A stretch of 64,000 nucleotides of DNA from Micromonospora aurantiaca ATCC 27029. GTDB lineage: Bacteria; Actinomycetota; Actinomycetes; Mycobacteriales; Micromonosporaceae. The first letter of the stretch is position 1. Each line of letters opens with the position of its first letter. The position numbers were made by a program, and so were the translations under genes. Shown in pieces: positions 31,571 through 40,055 of this stretch. The notes under the pieces were generated by a model. It made no database searches and was not told the DNA's origin. It saw nothing but the letters and a program-made list of their open reading frames with translations. Location: the NCBI RefSeq assembly GCF_000145235.1, contig NC_014391.1, positions 3,108,001-3,172,000 on the forward strand, in the 5' to 3' direction.

Positions 31571-32809
31571 CTACGAGACCGCAACGGCCGGGCGTGCGGG
31601 CTCCGGGTCGCGCGTGTGCCGGCGCGTCGGCAGCAGCAGCGGCGTGCCGAGCAGCAGCACCCCGGACACGGTGATCGCGGCGAGCGGGCCGACGACCGTG
31701 GCGAGGACGCCCCACACGGTCATCAGCGCGGCCTGGGTGAGCCGGCCGGTGACGCTCCACGCGGTCAGAACCTGCGCGGTGTGCGCCTGCGGGGTCCGGC
31801 GCAGGCGCTCGGTCGCGTAGATCGGGTTGAACACGCCCATGCACGTGATGAGCACCCACTCGACGGCGATCACCGTCAGCAGTCCGCTGATCCCCGGATG
31901 GGTGAACGCGAGACCGAGCGGGACGGTCGACCGCAGCCAGCCGGACACCGTCATCGCCCGGTGCCGTCCGTACCGCCGCACCAGGCGCGGGCTCAGCCGC
32001 GCGCCGAGCACGCCGCCGAGCGCGGACACGCCGAAGACCAGCCCGTACTGCCACGCCGCCACCCGGTACCCACCCAGCAGGAGCACGGCGAGCAGCGGCG
32101 CGGTCGCCATGATCAGGCCGCCGACCAGCACCGAGTTCAGGAACAACCGCCACAGCACCGGGTCGCGGCGCACGAACCGCCAGCCTGCGCCCAGGTCGGC
32201 GACGCGGGAGGCGCCCGCCGGGTCACGGGGCGCCACCGTGTCGCCGCTGCGGATCCGCCGTACCGCCAGCGCCGACAGCAGGTGGCTCACGGCGTCGGCG
32301 GTGATGGTGACGACCGGGCCGAGCAGCCCGACGAGCGCGCCCCCGAGCGGCGGCCCGGCCGCCGTCGCGGCCCAGCTCGCCGCCTCGAACCGTCCGTTCG
32401 CCGCCAGGAGCCGATCACCCCGGACCAGACTCTTCAGGTACGCCCCGGACGCGGCGGTGAACGTGATCGCGGCCGTCCCGCAGACCACCGCGACGACGAG
32501 CAACTGGCCGTACGACAGCACCCCGAGCGCGTACGCGGCCGGCACGCTCGCCAGCGCCGCGAACCGGACCAGATCCGTCGCGATCATCACCGGCAGCTTC
32601 CGCCGGTAGGCCACCCACGGCCCGAGCGGGACCGCCAGCACCGCCGCCACTGCCAGCCCGGCCGCCTCCAGGAGCGACACCGCGAACGCCGACGAGTCCA
32701 GCACCCGCACCGCGATCAGCGGGAACGCGCCGAACGCCAGCCATGTGCCGTACGTGCTCACCGCGTACGCCGACCACAGCCACCCGAAATCCGAACCCAG
32801 CTTCCGCAC
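31571..32809 (-). CDS. MFS transporter
   Basis: An integral membrane protein of 412 residues with about 12 helices. It has the MFS-type order FGWLWSAYAVSTYGTWLAFG at the start, the short loop PWVAYRRKLPVMIATDLVRF (basic loop between helices 2 and 3) and a second half opening RFVRRDPVLWRLFLNSVLVG. The family is that of putative MFS efflux proteins with a DUF894/enterobactin-exporter look. It is divergent from a LysR regulator gene 112 bases away, which probably controls it, so export of the regulator's inducer is a reasonable inference. The start is GTG 32809; GGGGG upstream is a weak ribosome site. Confidence 0.85.
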   Translation of the reverse strand: MRKLGSDFGWLWSAYAVSTYGTWLAFGAFPLIAVRVLDSSAFAVSLLEAAGLAVAAVLAVPLGPWVAYRRKLPVMIATDLVRFAALASVPAAYALGVLSYGQLLVVAVVCGTAAITFTAASGAYLKSLVRGDRLLAANGRFEAASWAATAAGPPLGGALVGLLGPVVTITADAVSHLLSALAVRRIRSGDTVAPRDPAGASRVADLGAGWRFVRRDPVLWRLFLNSVLVGGLIMATAPLLAVLLLGGYRVAAWQYGLVFGVSALGGVLGARLSPRLVRRYGRHRAMTVSGWLRSTVPLGLAFTHPGISGLLTVIAVEWVLITCMGVFNPIYATERLRRTPQAHTAQVLTAWSVTGRLTQAALMTVWGVLATVVGPLAAITVSGVLLLGTPLLLPTRRHTRDPEPARPAVAVS

Positions 32810-32909
32810 GCCGCCCCCGTCACCGATGCCCCGCGCATCAGACCGGCCGCGCGGACGCCGGAGCAAACAACCGCCGCCCGGCGCGCCACAACCATCGGCT
32901 GGGCCCGCC

Positions 32910-32915
32910 TACTGT
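32910..32915 (+). promoter_or_regulatory. -10 element, leaderless promoter of LysR gene
   Basis: TACTGT ends six bases before GTG 32922, with no ribosome site between. Confidence 0.5.
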
Positions 32916-32921
32916 GGGCCG

Positions 32922-33848
32922 GTGGACAGCGAGGCGGTGCGGTCGTTCGTGCGGGCGGCCGAACTCGGCCAGTTCCGGCACGCCGCCGACGAGCTGGGCG
33001 TCACCCAGCAGGCCGTGTCGAAGCGGATCGCCGCGCTGGAGCGGGAGCTGGGGGTGCGCCTGTTCACCCGTACACCCCGGGGGGTCGAGCTGACACACGA
33101 CGGCCGGGCGTTCCTCCCGCACGCCCGGGGCGTCGTCGCGGGCGCGGACCGCGCGGTCGCCGCGGTCCGGCCCGGCGCGCGGGCGCCGCGCATCGACGTG
33201 CTCGGCCTGCGCAGCGCGCAAGCCGTCCTGCTGCACGACTACTGGCGCGCCCACCCGGGCGTCGACCTCGACGTGGTGACGCTGCGGGTCGACGACCCCC
33301 GGCAGGTCGCCGCCGCGGTCCGGGCCGGCGAGATCGACGCCGCGTTCCGCACCGTCACCGACCCGGCCGCGCTGCCGCCCGAGGTACGGATGGTCCGCGC
33401 CTTCGACTCGCCGCTGCAACTGCTCGCCGGACCCCGGCACCCGCTCGCGTCCGCGCCCACGCTCACACCGTCCGAGCTGCGCGGACACCGGCTGCGGGTG
33501 CCGGGCATCGTGCCCGGCAGCGAGTGGGGCGAGTTCTACGAACAGCTCGCCGACGCCTTCGACCTGTGGGTGGACGCGACCGGGCCGAACTTCGGCACCG
33601 AGGTGCTCCTCGACGAGCTCGCGGAATCCGCGGACGTGGCGACGCTCGTCGGCGCCCGGGACCGCTACCTCTGGCCCGCCGGCCACGACCTGCGCCGCAT
33701 CCCGATCACGGGTCCGGTGCTCGCGTACCCGATCAACCTCATGCTGCCCCGGACCGGCCCGCATCCGGGGCTGCGGCCGGTGATCCGTCACTTCGCGGGC
33801 CTGCCGCCGCTACCCGGACCGGTCTGGCGGCCCGCCTGGCCCGGGTGA
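32922..33848 (+). CDS. LysR-family transcriptional regulator
   Basis: A protein of 308 residues. Residues 1-60 are the winged helix: VRSFVRAAELGQFRHAADEL, then GVTQQAVSKRIAALERELGV and RLFTRTPRGVELTHDG. A linker helix follows, then the two-lobed ligand-binding domain from about 85, with DVVTLRVDDPRQVAAAVRAG and AAFRTVTDP, as in periplasmic-binding-like sensors. It is divergent from the MFS gene and probably regulates it, as LysR proteins usually do. GTG 32922 is placed by the TACTGT box. The inducer is unknown. Confidence 0.9.
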   Translation: MDSEAVRSFVRAAELGQFRHAADELGVTQQAVSKRIAALERELGVRLFTRTPRGVELTHDGRAFLPHARGVVAGADRAVAAVRPGARAPRIDVLGLRSAQAVLLHDYWRAHPGVDLDVVTLRVDDPRQVAAAVRAGEIDAAFRTVTDPAALPPEVRMVRAFDSPLQLLAGPRHPLASAPTLTPSELRGHRLRVPGIVPGSEWGEFYEQLADAFDLWVDATGPNFGTEVLLDELAESADVATLVGARDRYLWPAGHDLRRIPITGPVLAYPINLMLPRTGPHPGLRPVIRHFAGLPPLPGPVWRPAWPG

Positions 33849-34616
33849 TCAGGGCTGCGACGTCCGCCGCGCCAGGTGGACCGTGACATCCGAGGTGACC
33901 TCGACCGTGCCGGGCAGCACATCCCGGACGCGGCGGAACACCTGATCACGTACCGGCGGCGGCAGTTCGAGATAGGCCGAGACGGTCGACAGGAGACCGA
34001 CGTAGTCGTCGGCGCTCATCGTGATCCGCCGCGCGATCTCCGACTGGCGCACGTCGGTGAACCACTCGGACGCGCGCAGCTCGGTGCCGGGCCACCGCAT
34101 GCCGGCCTCCGGTGGCGTCCCGTCCGGCGACGGGATCTCGTCGTCGGCGAGGAACTCGGACCGGGCCGCGGCCACCGCGTCGCGCAGCGCCGGGTCGGCC
34201 AGCCGCATCGGCCCGCCGAACGACGCGAACACCCCACCGGACGCGAGCAGCCCGGCGATCCGCTCCCACCGCCGGTCCGGGTCGGTCCAGTGCAGCGCCG
34301 CCGCCGCGTACACCAGGTCGTGGCGCTCGCCGGCGCGCAACTGCTCGAACGCGGCCTGCCGGACCCGTACCTCGTCCGGGACGTGCCGGCGCAGTTCGGC
34401 GAGCATCGCGGCGTCCGGGTCGGTGGCGGTGACCGCGACGCCGCGCCGGGCGAACAGCCGGGTCGCCTTGCCGGTCCCGGCGCCGATCTCCAGAGCGGTC
34501 CGGACGGGCCGGCCCGCGTACGCCAGCACCAGGTCGGCCAGTTCCTCCGGATAGCCGGGCCGGAACCGCTCGTACGCCTGCGCTGCCGCTCCGAAGCTCA
34601 ACGCACGATCCGGCAT
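33849..34616 (-). CDS. Class I SAM-dependent methyltransferase
   Basis: A protein of 255 residues. Motif I is ALEIGAGTGKATRLFARRG (residues 36-54), followed by VTATDPDAAMLAELRR and the post-I segment LVYAAAALHWTDPDRRW, which is the hallmark (A-x-H-W) of a common yeast-Crg1/ trans-aconitate methyltransferase-like group. ATG 34616 is chosen because GGGAGG lies nine bases upstream. The acceptor is unknown. Its 3' end abuts the LysR stop with no spacer. Confidence 0.85.
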   Translation of the reverse strand: MPDRALSFGAAAQAYERFRPGYPEELADLVLAYAGRPVRTALEIGAGTGKATRLFARRGVAVTATDPDAAMLAELRRHVPDEVRVRQAAFEQLRAGERHDLVYAAAALHWTDPDRRWERIAGLLASGGVFASFGGPMRLADPALRDAVAAARSEFLADDEIPSPDGTPPEAGMRWPGTELRASEWFTDVRQSEIARRITMSADDYVGLLSTVSAYLELPPPVRDQVFRRVRDVLPGTVEVTSDVTVHLARRTSQP

Positions 34617-34648
34617 ACCGGGCATCCTCCCACGATCAGGCCGCCGTC

Positions 34649-35419
34649 CTACGCGTCCGGATCCCACGCCGCGATCCGGTCGAGCACGCGCCGGTCGCCC
34701 TCGACGGCGAGCGCGTCCAGCGGTATCCGGCCGTAGAAGGCCAGGACCAGGTCACCGGCGGTGGAACGGGCGGTGGTGTCGGCCGGCTCCGCCCCGGCTC
34801 CGGCGGGCAGGCGGGTCACCCGTGCGCCCTCGGGAGAGAGCCGCGTGCGCCACGATCCGCCCTCGGTGACGTGGTAGTCGAGGACGGCTGGCTCGTACGG
34901 CCACGGCACAGTGGTCGCGCAGCAGGTGAACAGGAAGTCCTCCACGCCGTCGAGGGCCACCTCGACCGGCAACGGCTGCGGCGCGCCCACCGTGAGCTGG
35001 GCGTCGTAGGTGTGCACAGCGATCTCCTGGAGCTGGTGCCGGGCGACGGCGCCGCAGGTCTGCGGCGACTGCGACGTGTCCCACCACGTCCAGCAGCCAC
35101 GATCGGGTCCGGCGTCGCGCAGCGCGACCAGCAACTGCTCGGTCGACTCGGCCAGCCAGTCCCGCAGCGCCGTACGCTCCCGGGGTGCGCCCGGACCGCC
35201 GGGCGCAGCCCGCCCGGACGCCCCGGGACCGGCGGCGACGGTGGCCGCCCACGAGCGGCGTCCCTCGCCGATGTGCCGGGCGAGGTCGAACAGCGTCCAC
35301 TCGGGACAGGTGGGCACCGGCGCGTCGAGGTCCGGCGCGGCGGCGACCGCATCCCGGAACGCGGCCGACCGGTCGTCGATCAGCCGCAGCCGATCGGTAA
35401 ACGTCAGGGGTTCGATCAC
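34649..35419 (-). CDS. Maleylpyruvate isomerase-family (mycothiol-dependent DinB) protein
   Basis: A protein of 256 residues. The N-terminal DinB-like four-helix bundle carries VPTCPEWTLFDLARHIGEGRR, with the CPEW-x-x-x-D-L-x-x-H signature (His is a metal ligand), and a second block RHQLQEIAVHTYDAQ with H-x-x-E-x-x-x-H, the remaining metal ligands. The C-terminal domain from about 170 is the SCP2-like part of MDMPI proteins. Such enzymes transfer mycothiol or isomerise thiol conjugates, which fits an actinobacterium. Its ATG overlaps the stop of the kinase-like gene upstream (ATGA), so they are co-expressed. Confidence 0.85.
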   Translation of the reverse strand: MIEPLTFTDRLRLIDDRSAAFRDAVAAAPDLDAPVPTCPEWTLFDLARHIGEGRRSWAATVAAGPGASGRAAPGGPGAPRERTALRDWLAESTEQLLVALRDAGPDRGCWTWWDTSQSPQTCGAVARHQLQEIAVHTYDAQLTVGAPQPLPVEVALDGVEDFLFTCCATTVPWPYEPAVLDYHVTEGGSWRTRLSPEGARVTRLPAGAGAEPADTTARSTAGDLVLAFYGRIPLDALAVEGDRRVLDRIAAWDPDA

Positions 35420-35970
35420 TCAGGCTGTCTACCAGTGTGCGCGGCGGCCCGACAGCGAGTTTCGGCGAGCACATGCGCGGCGACGACGTCGGCCACCTGC
35501 GCGGGCGGGGCGGAGGCGTCGATCAGGCGGGCGTCGGTCACCGACGCGAACGTGACGAGCGCCCGGTCGACGTGGTCGTGCCGCCAGCCGCGCGCGCCGG
35601 ACTCGACCTGGTCGGCGTCGATCCGAGCCCGCAGCCGGTCCTCGGGGAGCGTGAGCACCACCTCGCGGACGTCGACGCCTGCGGCGCGGATGCCGCCGAG
35701 GATCTCCGCGCGGTACGCCGGGTCGAGCAGGCTCATCGGCACGATCCAGACGCCCGCGTGGTGCCGGTCCAGCCCGGTGACCGTCTGTACGACGAGGTGA
35801 CGCCACAGGGGCAGGTCCTGGAAGTCGCCGGTCGGCGGGGTGACGAACGCGGTGAGCATCGAGCCGAGGAACTCCGGGTCGAACAGCCGCGCGTCCGGCA
35901 GCGCGCTCGTGAGCAGCCGCGCCGTGGTCGTCTTGCCGACACCGAACGCGCCGTTGAGCCAGACAATCAT
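35416..35970 (-). CDS. P-loop kinase-like protein (TmrB-type)
   Basis: A protein of 184 residues with the Walker A motif NGAFGVGKTTTARLL (residues 6-20). The following AFVTPPTGDFQDLPLWRHLV stretch resembles TmrB and related AAA_33-type ATP-binding proteins; the basic helix LPEDRLRARI could be the lid. TmrB confers tunicamycin resistance by binding the drug in ATP-dependent manner; whether this one acts on a drug is unknown. It is divergent from the methyltransferase at 36008 and is the first gene of a two-gene operon with the MDMPI-type enzyme. Confidence 0.8.
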   Translation of the reverse strand: MIVWLNGAFGVGKTTTARLLTSALPDARLFDPEFLGSMLTAFVTPPTGDFQDLPLWRHLVVQTVTGLDRHHAGVWIVPMSLLDPAYRAEILGGIRAAGVDVREVVLTLPEDRLRARIDADQVESGARGWRHDHVDRALVTFASVTDARLIDASAPPAQVADVVAAHVLAETRCRAAAHTGRQPE

Positions 35971-35995
35971 GACGGTGATCGTGTCAGTTGGCGGC

Positions 35996-36001
35996 TAGCC
36001 T
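35996..36001 (+). promoter_or_regulatory. -10 element, leaderless promoter of methyltransferase gene
   Basis: TAGCCT ends six bases before GTG 36008, in the 37-base gap between divergent genes. Confidence 0.5.
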
Positions 36002-36007
36002 GGCGCG

Positions 36008-36772
36008 GTGGGATTCGACGTCGGCGCGGACGCGTACGGCCGTTTCATGGGCCGATTCGCCGAGCCGCTGGCAGTGCGCTTCGCCGGCGCCGCGGGTGTC
36101 ACGCGAGGGCAGCGGGCGCTTGATGTCGGCTGCGGCACCGGAGCACTGACCGCGGAGCTGGTCGTACGGCTGGGGCCCGAGGCGGTGTCGGCTGTCGACC
36201 CGTCGGCTCCGTTCGTGGAGGCGGCCCGGGCGCGCTTGCCGGGGGTCGAGATCCGGCGGGCGGCGGCCGAGCTGCTGCCGTTCCCCGACGGCGGCTTCGA
36301 CGTCACCCTCGCTCAGCTCGTCGTGCACTTCATGACGGACCCGGTTGCCGGCCTGCGGGAGATGGCCCGTGTGACCCGTCCCGGGGGTGTGGTGGCGGCC
36401 TGCGTGTGGGACCACGCCGGTGGGCGTGGGCCGCTGACCGTGTTCTGGCAGGCGGTCCGGTCGCTCGACCCGGACGCCTACGACGAGTCGGGGCTCGCCG
36501 GGGCGCGGGAGGGCGACCTCGCCGACCTGTTCGCCGCCGCCGGCCTGCATGACGTGCGGTCGTCCATGCTCACCGTCCGGACGAGTTACGCGAGCTTCGA
36601 CCAGTGGTGGGAGCCGTACACGCTCGGGGTGGGCCCGGCCGGGGACCACGTCCAGCGGCTCGACGCGGCGGGCCGCGCGGCGTTGCGCGACAGGTGCGCG
36701 TCACTGCTCGGCGACCGGTGGCCGGTGGAGGTCCCGGCCTCGGCCTGGACGGCGATCGGCCGGACGCGCTAG
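36008..36772 (+). CDS. Class I SAM-dependent methyltransferase
   Basis: A protein of 254 residues of the UbiE/MenG-like small-molecule group. Motif I is ALDVGCGTGALTAELVVRLG (residues 38-57), then VSAVDPSAPFVEAARARLPG, motif II in FDVTLAQLVVHFMTDP and motif III in MARVTRPGGVVAACVWDH. The acceptor is unknown. GTG 36008 is set by the TAGCCT box. It is convergent with the winged-helix protein gene four bases downstream. Confidence 0.85.
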   Translation: MGFDVGADAYGRFMGRFAEPLAVRFAGAAGVTRGQRALDVGCGTGALTAELVVRLGPEAVSAVDPSAPFVEAARARLPGVEIRRAAAELLPFPDGGFDVTLAQLVVHFMTDPVAGLREMARVTRPGGVVAACVWDHAGGRGPLTVFWQAVRSLDPDAYDESGLAGAREGDLADLFAAAGLHDVRSSMLTVRTSYASFDQWWEPYTLGVGPAGDHVQRLDAAGRAALRDRCASLLGDRWPVEVPASAWTAIGRTR

Positions 36773-36776
36773 GCGG

Positions 36777-37868
36777 TCAGCCGGCGAAGTCGACGCCGGC
36801 CAGCGGCACACCCCGGTACGCGGCGAGCCGCTCGGCCTCCACGACGACCGCGTCGCGTGCGCTGCCCGGGAGCTTGCGCCACGGCTGAACCGCGACCGTG
36901 AAGGAGCGGCCGGACTTGCGAGGCCGCCAGGTGCCGGCCAGCTCCCCGTCGGCCAGCACGGCGCCGGGGCGGCCCAGCACCGGCCACAGCTCCTTCGCGC
37001 GGGCCGCGTCCGGCACCAGCGTCGCCCGGTCCTTCGCCTGGAGGAACAGGTCGAACGGGCCGAGCAGGCGGGTCGTCGTGGCGTCCGCCGACGCCAGCGC
37101 CGCCTCGTCGGCCGCGAGCAGCCAGCGCGTCTCGCCGTCGACGCTCACCTCGACCGCGTCGTGCGGCCAGCGGGCCTTGACCTCCTTGACCGGAGCGTCG
37201 AGGTAATCGGCCACGTGCTTCGGGGTTGCCGGGCCGAGCAGCCGCAGGTAGGCGCGGATGAGCTCGAACCGGTCGCCGGGCGCGGCGGCCGGACGGAACC
37301 CGGGGATGCGTTCCAGGATCGGCGGTGACGTGTCGAGCCGCAGCTCCAACCCGGCCCGCACGGCGGCCAGCCGGAACGGCATCTCGTAGAGGTGGGTCGC
37401 GTTGCACGGCCGGCAGAACCGCAGGTAGGGCTCGGGCATCACGTCGGCGAGCCGCCCGGAGACCTCGCCCTTGACCGTCGGCTCACGGACGATCTTCCGC
37501 ATCCGCGCGGCCACCTCGTCGAGCGCGGCGACGATGCCGACGCCGGCCGCCCTCAACGGCTTCGCCGCGTCGTAGATGCGCTTGCCCGCGTCGGCGTCGG
37601 AGAACGGCTCGACCGCGGCGGCCACCGCGCCCACGTCGGCGCGGCGGTAGAGGTGCGGGGCGCCGCGTACGGTCCAGAGCAGGACCAGGTCGTCGCCGGT
37701 CAGCAGGGCCACGTCGACGCCGCGCGCGGCGAGCGCCCACCGGCCGCCGTCGGGACCGGTGTCCTGCACGCCGATGTCGAGCGCGGCGGTGTCGGCGAGC
37801 GAGCCCTGCACTCGGTCGAGTTGTTGAGCCCGGACGCGGAAGTTCAGCACCTGACGCCTGTCGACCAT
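36777..37868 (-). CDS. Winged-helix DNA-binding domain protein (HTH_42, YcaQ-like)
   Basis: A protein of 363 residues of the family with a C-terminal winged-helix repeat domain (formerly DUF1006). It begins VLNFRVRAQQLDR, then LLWTVRGAPHLYRRADVGAV, which contains the family's R-G-x-x-H-x-x-x-x-D, and later YLRLLGPATPKHVADYLDAP, a winged-helix, and LLGPFDLFLQAKDRATLVPD, the family's LL-P-x-D-x-x-L-x-x-x-R block. YcaQ relatives are DNA glycosylases that unhook interstrand crosslinks; the exact role of this one is inferred. A TACGCT box six bases before ATG 37868 indicates a leaderless transcript. Confidence 0.82.
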   Translation of the reverse strand: MVDRRQVLNFRVRAQQLDRVQGSLADTAALDIGVQDTGPDGGRWALAARGVDVALLTGDDLVLLWTVRGAPHLYRRADVGAVAAAVEPFSDADAGKRIYDAAKPLRAAGVGIVAALDEVAARMRKIVREPTVKGEVSGRLADVMPEPYLRFCRPCNATHLYEMPFRLAAVRAGLELRLDTSPPILERIPGFRPAAAPGDRFELIRAYLRLLGPATPKHVADYLDAPVKEVKARWPHDAVEVSVDGETRWLLAADEAALASADATTTRLLGPFDLFLQAKDRATLVPDAARAKELWPVLGRPGAVLADGELAGTWRPRKSGRSFTVAVQPWRKLPGSARDAVVVEAERLAAYRGVPLAGVDFAG

Positions 37869-37874
37869 CGACAC

Positions 37875-37880
37875 AGCGTA
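37875..37880 (-). promoter_or_regulatory. -10 element, leaderless promoter of YcaQ-like gene
   Basis: Minus-strand TACGCT ends six bases before ATG 37868. Confidence 0.5.
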
Positions 37881-38023
37881 GGCGGCGGTACCGACACAGC
37901 CGGCGCAGAGCGGCGCGTCAACCGCGGTGAGACCACCCGCCGGTGGAACGCTGTGGGTGTCTGGGGCCGCGTATGACACCCATGGCGTTCCACTCGTCGC
38001 CGGCCGGCGAGGGGGCCTGCGGG

Positions 38024-39703
38024 TCAGCGGCCGGCGAGCAGACGTTCGCGGACCTCGCGACGCAGGATCTTGCCGATCTGGGAGTAGGGCAGCTCGTCGA
38101 CGATCACGACCCGGCGCGGCACCTTGTACCCGGCCAGGTGGGTGCGGCACGAGGTCCGGATCGCCTCCGGGCTGCCGGCCACCGCCGGGTCGACCACCAC
38201 CGCGGCGACGACCTCCTCGCCGTCGTCGGTGGGCATTCCCACGGCGGCGGCCTCCCGTACGCCGGGGACGCGGCGCAGCGCCTCCTCCACCTCGGACGGG
38301 TAGACGTTGAAGCCGCCCGTGATGATCAGCTCCTTGATCCGGTCCACCACCGTCACGAAGCCGTCGGCGTCCATGGTGACGATGTCGCCGGTACGCATCC
38401 AGCCACCAGGCAGCAGCACCTTGGCGGTCTCCTCGGGCCGGTGCCAATAGCCGGTGAACACCTGCGGGCCGCGGACCAGCAGCTCGCCGGCCTCGCCCGG
38501 CGCACGGTCGCGGCTCGGGTCCTCCGGGTCGACGATGCGCACGTCGGTGGAGGGGAACGGCACGCCCACGGTGCCGGGCCTTCGGGTCGGCGCGACCGGG
38601 TTGCCCACTGTGATCGGGGACGTCTCGGTCATCCCGTACCCCTCGACCAGCAGGCCGCCGGTCACCTGCTCCCACAGCTCCACGGTGGCCGGTGGCAGCG
38701 ACATCGCGCCGGACAGCGCGTACCGGATGGAGGTGAGGTCGACGCCGCGCTCGCGGGCGACGCTGGCCAGCTTCGCGTAGACCGGCGGCACCGCGGGCAG
38801 GAACGTCGGCGGGCGGCGGCGGACCGCGTCGAGCACCTGGTCGGCGTCGAAGCGGGGGAACAGCACCAGCGTCGCCCCGATGCTGACGGCGAAGGTGAGG
38901 CAGAGCGTCAGCCCGTAGGCGTGGAACAGCGGCAGCACCGCGTACACCGTCTCCGCGCCGTCGCGCAGGCCCGGCACCCAGGCCCGGCCCTGCGCGGCGT
39001 TGGCGCGCAGGTTGCGGTGGGTCAGCACCGCGCCCTTGGGCTCGCCGGTGGTGCCGCCGGTGTACTGGAGCAGCGCCACGTCCCCGGCCTCCGGCGCGGG
39101 ATGCCCGGCGGGCAGCGGCCCGGCGGCGGCGACCAGCTCCGACCAGGGCAGCGCGCCGGGCGCGGGGGCGGTCATCGCGGCCCGGGCGGCGCGGACCTTC
39201 GGCAGCGGCACCCGCAGCGCCCACCGCTTGAGCCGCGGCAGCGCCGCGGTCAGGTCGACCGACACCACGGTACGCACGGCGCCGCGTCCCGCCACCAGCG
39301 GCGCGACCTTGTCCCACACGATCGCGACGCCTGCGCCGTGGTCGGTGAGCTGCCGGTCCAGCTCGTCGGCGGTGTAGAGCGGGTTGTGCTCGACGACCAC
39401 CGCGCCGAGGCGCAGCACGGCGTAGAACGCGACCACGTGCTGGGGGCAGTTCGGTAGCACCAGGGCCACCCGGTCGCCCGGGCCGACGCCGAGCCGGCGC
39501 AGCGCCTCGGCGGCGCGGGCGACCTGGTCGGCCAGCTCGGTGAACGTGGTGGTGGCGCCGTAGAAGTCGAGCGCGACCCGGGGGCCGAACCGTCCGGCCG
39601 CCTCGGTGAGCAGGTCGACGAGCGAGCCGTCCGGCTCGGCGATGTCAGCCGGCACCCCGGGTGCGTAGCTACGGGTCCAGGGTCGCTGGGCGGTCGCGTC
39701 CAT
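38024..39703 (-). CDS. Long-chain-fatty-acid-CoA ligase (AMP-dependent synthetase)
   Basis: An enzyme of 559 residues that activates a carboxylic acid as the acyl-AMP and then the CoA thioester. It has the core motifs LLQYTGGTTGEPKGAVLTHR (P-loop, about 207-226), VEGYGMTETSP (about 360), GWMRTGDIVTMDADGF (about 440) and KIL-R in the last 20 residues with the catalytic Lys. FadD-like features include a long N-terminal part and LYTADELDRQL. The substrate is likely a medium or long fatty acid, which is inferred. GAGGAG upstream of ATG 39703 marks the start. The operator-like palindrome at 39758-39777 overlaps where the -35 would be, so a repressor probably controls it. Confidence 0.88.
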   Translation of the reverse strand: MDATAQRPWTRSYAPGVPADIAEPDGSLVDLLTEAAGRFGPRVALDFYGATTTFTELADQVARAAEALRRLGVGPGDRVALVLPNCPQHVVAFYAVLRLGAVVVEHNPLYTADELDRQLTDHGAGVAIVWDKVAPLVAGRGAVRTVVSVDLTAALPRLKRWALRVPLPKVRAARAAMTAPAPGALPWSELVAAAGPLPAGHPAPEAGDVALLQYTGGTTGEPKGAVLTHRNLRANAAQGRAWVPGLRDGAETVYAVLPLFHAYGLTLCLTFAVSIGATLVLFPRFDADQVLDAVRRRPPTFLPAVPPVYAKLASVARERGVDLTSIRYALSGAMSLPPATVELWEQVTGGLLVEGYGMTETSPITVGNPVAPTRRPGTVGVPFPSTDVRIVDPEDPSRDRAPGEAGELLVRGPQVFTGYWHRPEETAKVLLPGGWMRTGDIVTMDADGFVTVVDRIKELIITGGFNVYPSEVEEALRRVPGVREAAAVGMPTDDGEEVVAAVVVDPAVAGSPEAIRTSCRTHLAGYKVPRRVVIVDELPYSQIGKILRREVRERLLAGR

Positions 39704-39736
39704 CGCCGTTACTCCTCGTCGCGCGGATGACGCCCC

Positions 39737-39742
39737 AGCCTA
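39737..39742 (-). promoter_or_regulatory. -10 element of acyl-CoA ligase promoter
   Basis: Minus-strand TAGGCT lies 33 bases before ATG 39703, and the position of the matching -35 falls inside the palindrome 39758-39777. Confidence 0.45.
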
Positions 39743-39757
39743 ACTTAACCGCCCGGT

Positions 39758-39777
39758 AACCTACGCTTACGTAGGTT
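39758..39777. promoter_or_regulatory. Operator-like perfect inverted repeat
   Basis: AACCTACG-CTTA-CGTAGGTT, two perfect 8-base arms, the size and symmetry of TetR-family operators that control fatty-acid genes. It sits upstream of the acyl-CoA ligase and over the likely -35 region. No regulator gene is next to it, so the protein that binds is unknown. Confidence 0.65.
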
Positions 39778-39803
39778 GCCGGGTCGGTCACACTCTCCGC
39801 AGG

Positions 39804-39983
39804 TCAGCGTCGGCGGGTCGAATGCTGGTGCACCACCTGCCGGCCCTTCACGATCCCGAAGATGATGACCGCGGCGAGCGCGATCACGCCGATGATGACG
39901 AGCCAGCGGACCGCCTCCAGCAGCAGCCCGAGCAGGATGAGCACACCGGCGACCACGCCGACCACCCAGAGCAACGCGCGCAT
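39804..39983 (-). CDS. Small membrane protein with two hydrophobic helices
   Basis: A protein of 59 residues, almost entirely two membrane segments (ALLWVVGVVAGVLILLGLLL and WLVIIGVIALAAVIIFGIV) with a basic tail ending in RRR. GGGAGG seven bases before ATG 39983 supports this start over a longer reading. Small two-helix proteins of this kind are common in actinobacteria near stress genes; the function is unknown. Confidence 0.65.
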   Translation of the reverse strand: MRALLWVVGVVAGVLILLGLLLEAVRWLVIIGVIALAAVIIFGIVKGRQVVHQHSTRRR

Positions 39984-40055
39984 GTCCCAGCCTCCCGTCG
40001 TACGGTGGGCCGTGCGCTTTCCCGCTGCTCGTGCGGCCATGCGCCGCCGGGTGGA

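Noticed and set aside
36777..39317. Reading the winged-helix gene as an 846-codon protein starting at 39317
   Set aside because: The first 480 codons are an out-of-frame shadow of the acyl-CoA ligase; the true start at 37868 has a promoter box six bases upstream.
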